This document shows, piece by piece, positions 25,401 to 33,519 of a stretch of 64,000 nucleotides of DNA. Both the position numbers and the translations under genes were made by a program. Source of the stretch: Bradyrhizobium sp. CCBAU 53421 (GTDB taxonomy: Bacteria; Pseudomonadota; Alphaproteobacteria; Rhizobiales; Xanthobacteraceae). Location of the stretch: assembly GCF_015291625.1 (NCBI RefSeq), contig NZ_CP030047.1, positions 6,386,001-6,450,000 on the forward strand, given 5' to 3'. How positions within the stretch are numbered: position 1 is the stretch's first letter; every line of letters begins with the position of its first letter. Below the pieces are notes generated by a model. That model saw only the letters and a list, made by a program, of their open reading frames with translations. It was not told the DNA's origin and did no database searches.

Positions 25401-27674
25401 ATGCCGTCGCATTGGAAACAGAAGGTCCGGAACTTCTTCCTGGACCTCGATGCGCGTATCGACTCGACGCTGTTCTCGTCGGGCAAGGGCCTGCGCGAAC
25501 TCTACGAGCGCTATTCCACCTTCATGGACCGCTTCTATGTCGGCCGCTGGAAGCGCTGGGTGTTCATCGAGCCGCTCTCGGAGGCCGCGACCATTGGGCT
25601 CGGCGGCATGATCCTGATGCTGACGCTCGCGATCCCCGCCTTCCGCGAGACCGCAGACGAGGACTGGCTGAAGAAATCCGATCTCGCGGTGACCTTCCTC
25701 GACCGTTACGGCAACCCGATCGGCAGCCGCGGCATCAAGCATAATGACTCGATCCCGCTGGAAGACTTTCCGGACAACCTGATCAAGGCGACGCTCGCGA
25801 CAGAGGACCGCCGCTTCTACGACCATTTCGGCATCGACGTGCCGGGCCTCGCCCGCGCGCTCGTCACCAACGCCCAGGCCGGCGGCGTCCGCCAGGGCGG
25901 TTCGTCGATCACCCAGCAGCTCGCCAAAAACTTGTTCCTGAACAACGAGCGCACCATCGAGCGCAAGGTGAAGGAAGCGTTCCTTGCGATCTGGCTGGAG
26001 ACGCGGCTCACCAAGAACGAGATCCTGAAACTCTATCTCGACCGCGCCTATATGGGCGGCGGCACCTTCGGCGTCGATGGCGCGGCGCATTTCTACTTCA
26101 ACAAGTCGGTGCGCGACGTGAACCTCGCGGAAGCCGCGATGCTCGCCGGCCTGTTCAAGGCGCCGACGAAGTACGCCCCGCACATCAACCTGCCCGCGGC
26201 GCGCGCCCGCGCCAACGTCGTGCTCGACAACCTGGTCGATGCCGGCTTCATGACCGAGGGTCAGGTGTTCGGCGCCCGCCGCAATCCGGCGGTCGCAGTC
26301 GACCGGCGCGACGAGAATTCGCCGAACTACTATCTCGACTACGCCTTCGACGAGATGCGCAAGCTGGTCGACACCTTCCCGAAATCCTACACCGAGCGCG
26401 TCTTCGTGGTCCGCACCGCGATCGACATGAACGTGCAGAAGGCGGCCGAGGAAGCGATCGAGAACCAGCTCCGCCAGTTCGGGCGTGATTATCACGCGAC
26501 GCAGGCCGCGACCGTAGTGTCCGATCTCGACGGCGGCATCCGCGCCATGGTCGGCGGACGCGACTACGGCGCAAGCCAGTTCAACCGCGCCACCGACGCC
26601 TACCGGCAGCCCGGCTCGTCGTTCAAGCCCTACGTCTACACCACGGCGCTGCTGAACGGCTTCACGCCGAACTCGAAGATCGTCGACGGCCCGGTCTGCA
26701 TCGGCAACTGGTGTCCGCAGAACTATGGCCATTCCTATTCCGGCTCGGTGACGCTGACGCAGGCGATCACCCGCTCGATCAACGTGGTGCCGGTCAAGCT
26801 CTCGATCGCGCTGGGCGGCAAGGAAGGCCCGAAGGCGGGCCGCGCCAAGATCGTCGAGGTCGCGCGCCGCTTCGGCCTCAAGGCACCGCTGCCCGATACG
26901 CCGTCGCTGCCGATCGGCTCCGACGAAGTCACGGTGATCGAGCACGCGGTGGCCTATGCGACCTTCCCGAACCGCGGCAAGGCGGTGACGCCGCACTCGG
27001 TGCTCGAGGTGCGCACCGGCGCCGGCGATCTGGTGTGGCGCTGGGACCGCGACGGCCCCAAGCCGCGGCAGGCTATACCGCCGAACATCGCCGCCGACAT
27101 GGCCGGCATGATGAGCCACGTGGTCAGCGAAGGCACCGCGCGCCGCGCCGCGCTCGACGGCGTTCCGACCGCCGGCAAGACCGGCACCACCAACGCCTAT
27201 CGCGACGCCTGGTTCGTCGGCTACACCGGCAACTTCACGTGCGCGGTCTGGTACGGCAATGACGATTATTCGCCGACCAACCGCATGACCGGCGGCTCGC
27301 TGCCGGCGCAGACCTGGCACGACATCATGGTCGCCGCGCATCAGGGCGTCGAAGTGAAAGAACTCGTCGGCGTCGGCATGGGCCAGAAGCTGCCGCCGCA
27401 GCCGGCGCAGGCCAATGCCCAGGTGAGCGCTGCGCCGCGTGTGCTGGAGACCAAGCCGGGTCCGCCGCCGGTCTTGACCAAGCGCGGCGCGGATATCCTG
27501 GTCCGGGTCGAGAAGCTACTCGACGACGCCGCCAGGACGGCCGGCAAGACCACGCTGAACGAACCCTCGAAGACCGGCAAGGCGGAGTCCTCGAGCGCGC
27601 TGGCGTTCCCCGAAAACTACGTTGCCGCGGCCGGGCCGGACGGCGCGACAGCACCTGCGCCACGCAAGAACTGA
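25401..27674 (+). CDS. Class A penicillin-binding protein 1A (bifunctional)
   Basis: This is a 757-residue peptidoglycan synthase. After a cytosolic N-terminus of about 60 residues and one membrane anchor (about 62-81), the GT51 glycosyltransferase domain shows the catalytic Glu in ATEDRRFYDHFG (E135) and GGSSITQQLAKN. The transpeptidase domain has SxxK at S406-K409 (PGSSFKP), SxN at 459-461 (SIN) and KTG at 593-595. It polymerises and cross-links murein at the periplasmic face. The tail after residue 650 is Pro/Ala-rich and likely disordered. The DUF1214 gene starts 1 bp after its stop. Confidence 0.95.
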   Translation: MPSHWKQKVRNFFLDLDARIDSTLFSSGKGLRELYERYSTFMDRFYVGRWKRWVFIEPLSEAATIGLGGMILMLTLAIPAFRETADEDWLKKSDLAVTFLDRYGNPIGSRGIKHNDSIPLEDFPDNLIKATLATEDRRFYDHFGIDVPGLARALVTNAQAGGVRQGGSSITQQLAKNLFLNNERTIERKVKEAFLAIWLETRLTKNEILKLYLDRAYMGGGTFGVDGAAHFYFNKSVRDVNLAEAAMLAGLFKAPTKYAPHINLPAARARANVVLDNLVDAGFMTEGQVFGARRNPAVAVDRRDENSPNYYLDYAFDEMRKLVDTFPKSYTERVFVVRTAIDMNVQKAAEEAIENQLRQFGRDYHATQAATVVSDLDGGIRAMVGGRDYGASQFNRATDAYRQPGSSFKPYVYTTALLNGFTPNSKIVDGPVCIGNWCPQNYGHSYSGSVTLTQAITRSINVVPVKLSIALGGKEGPKAGRAKIVEVARRFGLKAPLPDTPSLPIGSDEVTVIEHAVAYATFPNRGKAVTPHSVLEVRTGAGDLVWRWDRDGPKPRQAIPPNIAADMAGMMSHVVSEGTARRAALDGVPTAGKTGTTNAYRDAWFVGYTGNFTCAVWYGNDDYSPTNRMTGGSLPAQTWHDIMVAAHQGVEVKELVGVGMGQKLPPQPAQANAQVSAAPRVLETKPGPPPVLTKRGADILVRVEKLLDDAARTAGKTTLNEPSKTGKAESSSALAFPENYVAAAGPDGATAPAPRKN

Positions 27675-27675
27675 C

Positions 27676-28254
27676 GTGCGGCTCCTCCTCACCACCTTGC
27701 TGGCACTCGTCATCGCCACGGCCGTTGGCCTCGGCCTGACTTATGCCACGGCAACCCGCGGCACCGATCTCGGCACGCTGAAGATCGGCGCCTGGACCGC
27801 ACGGCCGAAGAACGGCACGTCCGACGTCGACCCCTATTCGCGCGCCACCATCGCGCGCAGCGGCGAGCTGCCGATCGGCACCGGCGACGGCATCGCGTTC
27901 TCGGCGACCACTGACGACAAGAACAAGCCGCTCGACGGCCGCTGCGACATCGTGGTCTCAGGCGTGACGCCGGCGGCGCGGTTCTGGACGTTGACGCTGT
28001 TCGATCGCAAGGGTCACCTCGTCGCCAATTCGCTGCAGCGCTACGGCTTCACCAGCCAGGAGATCATGCGCGCTTCCGACGGCACGTTCGAGATCCACAT
28101 CGCCTCGCGCTCGCGCGCCGGCAACTGGCTGCCGACCGGCGGCATCGAGCGCTACGCGCTGATGCTGCGGCTCTACGACACGCCGGTCGGGGTCGCGACC
28201 CGCACCCAGCGCGACGCTCCGATGCCCGCGATCGCAACGACGGGCTGCCCATGA
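27676..28254 (+). CDS. DUF1214 domain protein
   Basis: This is a 192-residue protein. The GTG start at 27676 is 1 bp beyond the PBP stop and gives an N-terminal signal anchor (RLLLTTLLALVIATAVGLGL). The remainder matches the DUF1214 fold: NKPLDGRCDIVVSG, FWTLTLFDRKGHLVAN and a C-terminal LMLRLYDTPVG. DUF1214 and DUF1254 often occur together in one polypeptide; here they are two genes that overlap by 4 bp. The position after PBP1A suggests an envelope location. The function is unknown. Confidence 0.85.
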   Translation: MRLLLTTLLALVIATAVGLGLTYATATRGTDLGTLKIGAWTARPKNGTSDVDPYSRATIARSGELPIGTGDGIAFSATTDDKNKPLDGRCDIVVSGVTPAARFWTLTLFDRKGHLVANSLQRYGFTSQEIMRASDGTFEIHIASRSRAGNWLPTGGIERYALMLRLYDTPVGVATRTQRDAPMPAIATTGCP

Positions 28255-28874
28255 TCCGCGTGCTGTTCACCATCCTCGCAGGCGTGCTGCTCGGCGGCGT
28301 GGTGCATCTCGTCAGCGTGCTGGCGCTGCCGCGCATCGCCTCGCAGGACGCCTATTCGCGGCTGACGCCGATGACCAAGCTCAACGAGGTGACGCAGCTG
28401 CCGCTGGCCGACCCGAGCCACGCGCCGATGCCGCTGATGGATCCGGCCTTCGCCGTGGCGATCTGCCGCTACGATCTCTCCACCGGGCCGCTCAAGCTCA
28501 CGGTGCCGGTCAGCCAGGCCTATACCTCGGTGTCGTTCTACACCCGCAACGAGGTCGCCTATTACGCGATCAACGACCGCTCCGCCGGCAAGAAGGTGAT
28601 CGAGCTCGACCTGATGACGGAAGCCCAGCACAACGAGCTGCCGGAGGACGAGGAAGTCACCGCCGCCGACCGGCTGATCATCGACTCGCCGACCGAGACC
28701 GGCCTGATCCTGCTGAAGGCGTTGGCGCCGGAGCCCGGCCTGATGCCGCAGGCGCAGGCTTCGCTTGCGGCCTCGTCCTGCAAGGTGCAGGCCGAGCCGG
28801 TCGCGGCCAAGCAGGAGGCGCCGCCGCCCGTGCCGACCCCGGCCCCGCCGCCTGCGGCGCGCAACAAGCGCTAG
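28251..28874 (+). CDS. DUF1254 domain protein
   Basis: This 207-residue protein overlaps the DUF1214 gene by 4 bp (ATGA), so translation is coupled. It has an N-terminal hydrophobic anchor (VLFTILAGVLLGGVVHLVSV), then a beta-rich core with AVAICRYDLSTGPLKLTVPV and SVSFYTRNEVAYYAIND. The C-terminal 40 residues are Ala/Pro-rich. It is shorter than the DUF1254 half of the fused protein at 61287. A partner role with the DUF1214 protein at the membrane surface is inferred. Confidence 0.8.
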   Translation: MIRVLFTILAGVLLGGVVHLVSVLALPRIASQDAYSRLTPMTKLNEVTQLPLADPSHAPMPLMDPAFAVAICRYDLSTGPLKLTVPVSQAYTSVSFYTRNEVAYYAINDRSAGKKVIELDLMTEAQHNELPEDEEVTAADRLIIDSPTETGLILLKALAPEPGLMPQAQASLAASSCKVQAEPVAAKQEAPPPVPTPAPPPAARNKR

Positions 28875-28879
28875 CTCGC

Positions 28880-28953
28880 AAGCATGATCCGGAAAAGTGC
28901 GAAGCGGTTTTCCCTCGCGACGAGCGCGGAGCGCTTGCGCGGAGATCATGCTC
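28880..28953. repeat. Dispersed palindromic element after DUF1254
   Basis: The element starts GCAAGCATGATCCGGAAAAG and ends GGAGATCATGCTC; the ends are imperfect inverted repeats around GCGAAGCGGTTTTCC. The same kind of element is common between genes in Bradyrhizobium. It separates convergent genes. Confidence 0.65.
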
Positions 28954-28963
28954 AAATGTAGCG

Positions 28964-29797
28964 TTAGCGCGCGTGACGACCGCAACGGCAGGTCTCGTAA
29001 TCGACGGGATCGTGGCTGTTGACGATCATGACGCTGGCGCCATGCGCCGCCTTCAACTGCCGCAGCCGCTCCTGGTTCTGGATCCGCATCGCGCGATCCA
29101 TATCCGCGCGGCGCTGGAACATGCCGAGCACCAGCGGGATCCGCGGCCGGGCAGCGAGCTGCGCGTGGTGGAAATAGGCATCGCCGGCGTGCAGCAGCCA
29201 TCCGTCCTTGTCGCGCACCGCGATCCCGCAATGGCCGAGCGTGTGGCCCGGCAGCGGAATCATCAGGATATCCGGCTCGCGATCGCCGAGCGCGCGCACG
29301 CCCTTGAAGCCGAACCAATCCTCGCCATCTGCGCCGTAGAGCGCCCAGTCCGGCCCATGCTTCCATTGCGCCGTGATGTAGCGCCCCACCGGCGGCGCAA
29401 CCTGATGCGTCACCGCCATGTCGTACTCCTTGCGATGGACGTGCACCTTGGCCTTCGGAAAGTCCGGCACGCCGCCGGCATGATCGCGGTCGAGATGCGT
29501 CAACAGCAGATGCCGCACATCGTCGGGCGAGAAGCCGAGAGCCTTCACCTGACGGACGGCGGTCTCGGCCGGGTCGAGCCGCGGCGTCGTCTGCCGCACC
29601 CATTTGCGCCCGAGCCGCGGCGGGTCGCCGATGTCGTCGAGCCCGATGCCGGTGTCGACGAGCACCAGGCCGTCATTGCTCTCGATCAGCAGGCAATGAC
29701 AGACCATCCGCGCCCGCTGGAACAGGCTGCCGCTGCCGTTCACGAGGCGCTTGCCGATCGGGCACATGGTGCCGGTGTTGAGATGATGGATGCGCAT
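28964..29797 (-). CDS. Metallo-beta-lactamase-fold hydrolase (AHL-lactonase-like)
   Basis: This is a 277-residue MBL-fold protein. The ATG at 29797 has GGAGG 7 bases upstream. The zinc ligands are visible: HLDRDHAGG (HxxxDH), LPGHTLGHCG, the Asp in LLHAGDAY, and a C-terminal His in NSHDPVDYE. Overall it resembles N-acyl-homoserine lactonases and related lactone or ester hydrolases, but substrate specificity in this fold is hard to call. It is divergent from a LysR regulator with an 91-bp spacer holding a palindrome, so it is the likely target of that regulator. Confidence 0.87.
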   Translation of the reverse strand: MRIHHLNTGTMCPIGKRLVNGSGSLFQRARMVCHCLLIESNDGLVLVDTGIGLDDIGDPPRLGRKWVRQTTPRLDPAETAVRQVKALGFSPDDVRHLLLTHLDRDHAGGVPDFPKAKVHVHRKEYDMAVTHQVAPPVGRYITAQWKHGPDWALYGADGEDWFGFKGVRALGDREPDILMIPLPGHTLGHCGIAVRDKDGWLLHAGDAYFHHAQLAARPRIPLVLGMFQRRADMDRAMRIQNQERLRQLKAAHGASVMIVNSHDPVDYETCRCGRHAR

Positions 29798-29864
29798 GAC
29801 CAATCCTCCGCTGTAACAGGCGCAGACTTGCCACTCGTCAATTCATAGGTAAAATATTGTCTCG

Positions 29865-29879
29865 CTATCGATACGATAG
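29865..29879. promoter_or_regulatory. Candidate LysR operator
   Basis: The inverted repeat CTATCG-ATA-CGATAG lies in the spacer between the MBL-hydrolase gene and the lysR-type gene, ending 9 bp before the regulator's start. The size and position suit autoregulation and control of the divergent gene. It is a prediction from symmetry only. Confidence 0.5.
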
Positions 29880-29888
29880 GATAGACCT

Positions 29889-30749
29889 ATGGATATCCGC
29901 GAACTCCGCTACTTCGCCGCGGTCTACCGGGAGCGCAATTTGACCGCCGCGGCGAAGCGCTGCTTCATCTCGCAGCCGTCGATCTCGGCGGCGATCACCA
30001 ATCTCGAGGCCGAGCTCGGCACCACGCTGTTCATCCGGCACAAGAAAGGCATGGCGCCGACGGAATCCGCCGCGCAGTTTCACGGCATCGCCCGCCGGAT
30101 CATCGACGAGGCGGATGCGGCGCGAAACCTGTTTCGCAAACCCGCGACACGACAGGCGCTGACGCTCGGCCTGTTGCGCACGCTCGATCAGGCGCGGACG
30201 ATCGCGCTGCTGAAGCCGCTGACCGGCAATGCCGATCTCGCGCTTCGTCTGGTCGGCGCCAATGAGAAGGCCGACGCGCGGATCGTCGCCAAGAGCATGA
30301 TCGGCGCCGGCGAGCACTTCATCCCGCTCTGGAGCGAGCGCTACGTCGCGGCGCTGCCGCCGTCGCATCCTCTCACCCTGAAGGAGACGTTGCGGACCAC
30401 CGACTTCGCCGGCGTTCCGATGATCGACCGCTGCCATTGCGAGCAGCAGGAGTTTTTCAAGCGCACCGCGCCGCCGCGCAAGCCGGTGGCGATCGCGGAA
30501 TCGGAGGAATGGGCGATGGCGCTGGTGGCGGCCGGGGTTGGCGTTGCGATCGTTCCTGAAGGCGTGGCGCGCGGCAATCCGGATGTGGCGGTGCGTGCGA
30601 TCGAGATCGACGTGACGCGCCAGGTCGGCCTCGCCTACCCCTCCGCTCATCCGCCATCCGATGCGCTGAAGGGGTTCATTGCCAACCTGCCGCGGCAACC
30701 GAGCAGTCGCCGGGGCAAATCGACAACGCGGAGAATGAAGCCCGCCTAG
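29889..30749 (+). CDS. LysR-family transcriptional regulator
   Basis: This is a 286-residue LTTR. The N-terminal winged helix-turn-helix (residues 1-60) has RELRYFAAVYRERNLTAAAK and SQPSISAAITNLEAELGTTL. The C-terminal substrate-binding domain (about 90-265) includes a Cys-containing segment, IDRCHCEQQEFF. It is divergent from the MBL hydrolase and converges on the lipoprotein gene, overlapping its end by 4 bp. It probably senses a product or substrate of the hydrolase and binds the palindrome at 29865-29879. Confidence 0.92.
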   Translation: MDIRELRYFAAVYRERNLTAAAKRCFISQPSISAAITNLEAELGTTLFIRHKKGMAPTESAAQFHGIARRIIDEADAARNLFRKPATRQALTLGLLRTLDQARTIALLKPLTGNADLALRLVGANEKADARIVAKSMIGAGEHFIPLWSERYVAALPPSHPLTLKETLRTTDFAGVPMIDRCHCEQQEFFKRTAPPRKPVAIAESEEWAMALVAAGVGVAIVPEGVARGNPDVAVRAIEIDVTRQVGLAYPSAHPPSDALKGFIANLPRQPSSRRGKSTTRRMKPA

Positions 30750-31513
30750 CCCTTCGTCACCACGGCCTGGCCGGTGACCGGCGCAGAAATCAACGGCGCG
30801 TTGGCGGTGAGCCGCGCGAGTTCGTTGATCTGGCGTTCGGCGTCGGCCGCCATGCCGTCGGGCGCCTGGATCACCAGCCGCTCCAGCGCCCAACGATAGG
30901 ACGCAATCCGCCGCTCCAGGGCCTGCTGGACCCACTGCACGATCAGCGTGTTCTCCTCCATCCGCGCGACGGCATCGGCCCGCTCGCGCGGCGACACGTC
31001 GGCAATCATGTGGAGGCTGGCATTGCGCTTGTGGTCGAGCTCGATGACCTGGGCCGCAGTGGCGAAGAACGGCTCGAAGCGGGTGATGTCGTCGCGCACC
31101 TGATCGATCAGCAGCGAATAGCGCGAGGCGAACGAGCGGTGCGGCTCGTCGATCAGATTGCGGCCATAAGCGGTGCGGTCGAACACGGCCTTCTGCCGCC
31201 ACGGTGACGGCAGCGGCTGGTAATCGCCGAACACGCTCTTCCACGCCGGACGCGACAGCGGCGGCTCGACGTATTGATAGGCGAGATCGCGCAGCTGGCG
31301 TTCGTGTTCGGTGAGCTGGAATTGCGAGGCGTTCTTGCCGATGCTGCCGGTCGCCTCGGCGCCCATCCAGCGATGCATGTCGTCGTTGCGGAAATCCGCG
31401 CGGGTGCGGCCGAAATCGCCACCGCTGCAGCCCGCGAGCACCGCGCCCGCAACCAGCAGGATCAGCGCCGGGAGTGACCGCCGCGCGGCGGTCCGCTGCA
31501 CAGGCTGCGGCAT
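30746..31513 (-). CDS. Lipoprotein, unknown function
   Basis: This is a 255-residue protein. The ATG at 31513 gives a lipoprotein signal peptide with lipobox LAGC near residue 29 (VAGAVLAGCSGGDFG). The mature part is largely alpha-helical and charged (ARMEENTLIVQWVQQALERR). It follows the 64-residue gene at 31530 by 16 bp on the same strand, so the two form an operon. Membrane attachment, probably to the outer membrane, is expected. There is no named domain. Confidence 0.75.
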   Translation of the reverse strand: MPQPVQRTAARRSLPALILLVAGAVLAGCSGGDFGRTRADFRNDDMHRWMGAEATGSIGKNASQFQLTEHERQLRDLAYQYVEPPLSRPAWKSVFGDYQPLPSPWRQKAVFDRTAYGRNLIDEPHRSFASRYSLLIDQVRDDITRFEPFFATAAQVIELDHKRNASLHMIADVSPRERADAVARMEENTLIVQWVQQALERRIASYRWALERLVIQAPDGMAADAERQINELARLTANAPLISAPVTGQAVVTKG

Positions 31514-31529
31514 TGCACGATGTCCGCTA

Positions 31530-31724
31530 TCAGGAACGGCGTCGGCGACGGCGGCCCTGGGCAGTGCCCTGCTCCGGTCCGCGCCCACCGCCGGTCTCCT
31601 CCGTCGTTCGTTCGATCCGGACGACGGGAAGGATCAGTACGGTCCCCATGCCTTCACCGGCAGTACCGACAACGCTCGGCCGCCGTGCGGCCGCATCCGC
31701 CGGAAACTCAACGATGGTGCCCAT
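31530..31724 (-). CDS. Small protein with RRRRRR C-terminus
   Basis: This 64-residue protein begins MGTIVEFPADAAARRP, continues EGMGTVLILPVVRIERTTEE and ends in a run of arginines (GRRRRRRS). The start at 31724 is chosen because the longer frame has no family-like sequence. There is no signal peptide. The poly-Arg tail could contact nucleic acid or membrane phosphates. It precedes the lipoprotein gene by 16 bp. The architecture is distinctive, though I cannot name a domain. Confidence 0.65.
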   Translation of the reverse strand: MGTIVEFPADAAARRPSVVGTAGEGMGTVLILPVVRIERTTEETGGGRGPEQGTAQGRRRRRRS

Positions 31725-31980
31725 GTTCCGTTCTCTCTGGCCCCGCACGGACGTGATTTGCCCCGCGCATGCCGAGTTAAGAACGGGCATGGTTAACGAC
31801 ATCTTAAGCCGCCGGTACGGGCGGTTACGGATGTGGCGCTGTGCCTTAATGGACACGCGCAAATTCGAGCGTTCGGCTTCACGGCTTGTTTTCCTTAACT
31901 GCCTCTTAAAACAGCCTGCGTAGGCTCGCTGCCACAGGGTTTTCAAACCGAGTCTTATTGGCAAGTCGCGTACGCCCGAG

Positions 31981-32952
31981 ATGAGCGCAGCTCCGCTATT
32001 TCCTGGTTTCGATGGGCTGATGACGCTCTCCCGCCGCGAGGGCGTCGACATCCGCCCGACGCTGCTGCGCGTCCTGACCGACCTTTATGTGCAGGCGAGC
32101 GCGCATTCCGCCGACGAAGAGCGCCAGTTCGTCGAGCTGACGTCGCGCCTGATCGACGAAGTCGACGACGCGACCCGCGCCGCGGTCCGAGCGCGGCTTG
32201 CGATCTATCCGGCAACGCCCGCCAGGATCATGGACAAGCTCGGGCTGCGCCGGGTCGGTCCCGACCAGCCGTTGCCGGCGGACGCTCCGGCTTCCGTGCC
32301 GGCACCGTCAGCGTCCCAAGCAAGGATCCCGACCGAAGCCGAGCTGCGGATGGCTGCGAGCCTGGCGATGCGGCCGAACGATGCCGCCGAGATCTCCGAT
32401 ATGTTCTTTGCCGCCAGCGCGAAGGAACGCGCGCAGATCCTGCACAATCTGCAGGAGACGCCGCTGAAGGCGGCGGCGCGGATTCCGGCCGCGCGCGCCG
32501 CGCGCGCGATCCATATCCTGGAGATGGCGGCCTTTGCCGAGGACATCGACAACTTCACCCGCGAACTCGGCGAGGCGCTGATCCTGCCGTCGCGGATCGC
32601 GGCGGAGGTCGTCAATGATCCCGGCGGCGAGCCGCTCGCCTGTGCGATGCGGGCGCTTGACGTCTCGAGCGCCGCATTCCAGCGCATCCTGATGTTCCTC
32701 AATCCGGAAGCCGGCTCGTCGGTCAACTATGTCTATCGACTGTCGCGGCTCTACGATCGCCTCAGCGAGCGCTCGGCGCTCGTGATGTTGGCGGCGTGGC
32801 GCGGCTCGACCATGGCGGTGGCGCGCGCGAAATATCGCTCGTCGCTCTATGACGACGAGCGCCATCGCGTCCGCGCGACACCGTCGCAGATACGCCCCGT
32901 CGTGCAGCCCGGCAGCGCGCCTGCCATTCGCAATCAGAAATCCGGAAACTAG
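31981..32952 (+). CDS. DUF2336 protein
   Basis: This is a 323-residue soluble protein, mostly helical, of the DUF2336 family found in Alphaproteobacteria. Visible segments are MSAAPLFPGFDGLMTLSRRE, TARIMDKLGLRRVG and a helical repeat-like middle (FFAASAKERAQILHNLQETP). The family has no settled function. The promoter lies in the 256-bp divergent spacer shared with the 31530 operon. The stop overlaps the convergent DUF1491 gene by 4 bp. Confidence 0.85.
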   Translation: MSAAPLFPGFDGLMTLSRREGVDIRPTLLRVLTDLYVQASAHSADEERQFVELTSRLIDEVDDATRAAVRARLAIYPATPARIMDKLGLRRVGPDQPLPADAPASVPAPSASQARIPTEAELRMAASLAMRPNDAAEISDMFFAASAKERAQILHNLQETPLKAAARIPAARAARAIHILEMAAFAEDIDNFTRELGEALILPSRIAAEVVNDPGGEPLACAMRALDVSSAAFQRILMFLNPEAGSSVNYVYRLSRLYDRLSERSALVMLAAWRGSTMAVARAKYRSSLYDDERHRVRATPSQIRPVVQPGSAPAIRNQKSGN

Positions 32953-33293
32953 CTTTTAGCGAGATCGAGAAAGTGCCGTCCGGCGCGATCTTCGGTCTCG
33001 ACGATCCACGCATCGGGATCGAAGCGCAGCTCCTTGGTCAATCGCTCCTCGACCGAGGGTTCGGACACAGGCTGCGGTGCCGTCGGCACGAAGAGCCGCT
33101 CGACCGGACGGCTGTCGTCATAGACGGTCTGCGGCGCGGGCGCATACAGCATCGCGTTGCCGTCCATCAGCGCCACCTTGACGAACACGGCACCGGCTTC
33201 CTCGGCGCCCTTCTTGCGGACTGCGCCGAACACGCCTTCGGTCTGGCAGCGGCGCAAATACGCCGCGACCCATATGCTGGTTTTCAATCGCAT
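32949..33293 (-). CDS. DUF1491 protein
   Basis: This 114-residue protein starts RLKTSIWVAAYLRRCQTEGV, typical of the DUF1491 family. It continues FVKVALMDGNAMLYAPAPQT and ends RAGRHFLDLAKS. It is a small alpha/beta protein conserved in Alphaproteobacteria; the function is unknown. It converges on the DUF2336 gene. Confidence 0.87.
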   Translation of the reverse strand: MRLKTSIWVAAYLRRCQTEGVFGAVRKKGAEEAGAVFVKVALMDGNAMLYAPAPQTVYDDSRPVERLFVPTAPQPVSEPSVEERLTKELRFDPDAWIVETEDRAGRHFLDLAKS

Positions 33294-33519
33294 GCGCCGA
33301 CCTATAGGCCAGCGACGCGGCCACGTCCAATTGTCACAGATGACATCACGCAGCGGCGGGTTGACCGAACCAGACGTCGCTCATATCCTTGCATCTGCGG
33401 TGCAAGCCGCGCCCGGGTCCACGGGAGGGATTGAACCCACTTGCACCTCATATGCGGCCAACCAAGCCTTTGTGCAGCCGGTTTTGTGGACCATCGGCGA
33501 TTGATGCACGGAGGTTTCC

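Noticed and set aside
25377..27341. 654-codon minus-strand open frame over the PBP1A gene
   Set aside because: Antisense of a gene with all penicillin-binding motifs in place.
33410..33445. Possible tRNA 3' end (GGTTCAATCCC on the minus strand)
   Set aside because: The flanking bases cannot form the 5-bp T-stem (GTGGG does not pair with CCTCC), and no anticodon arm or acceptor stem follows.
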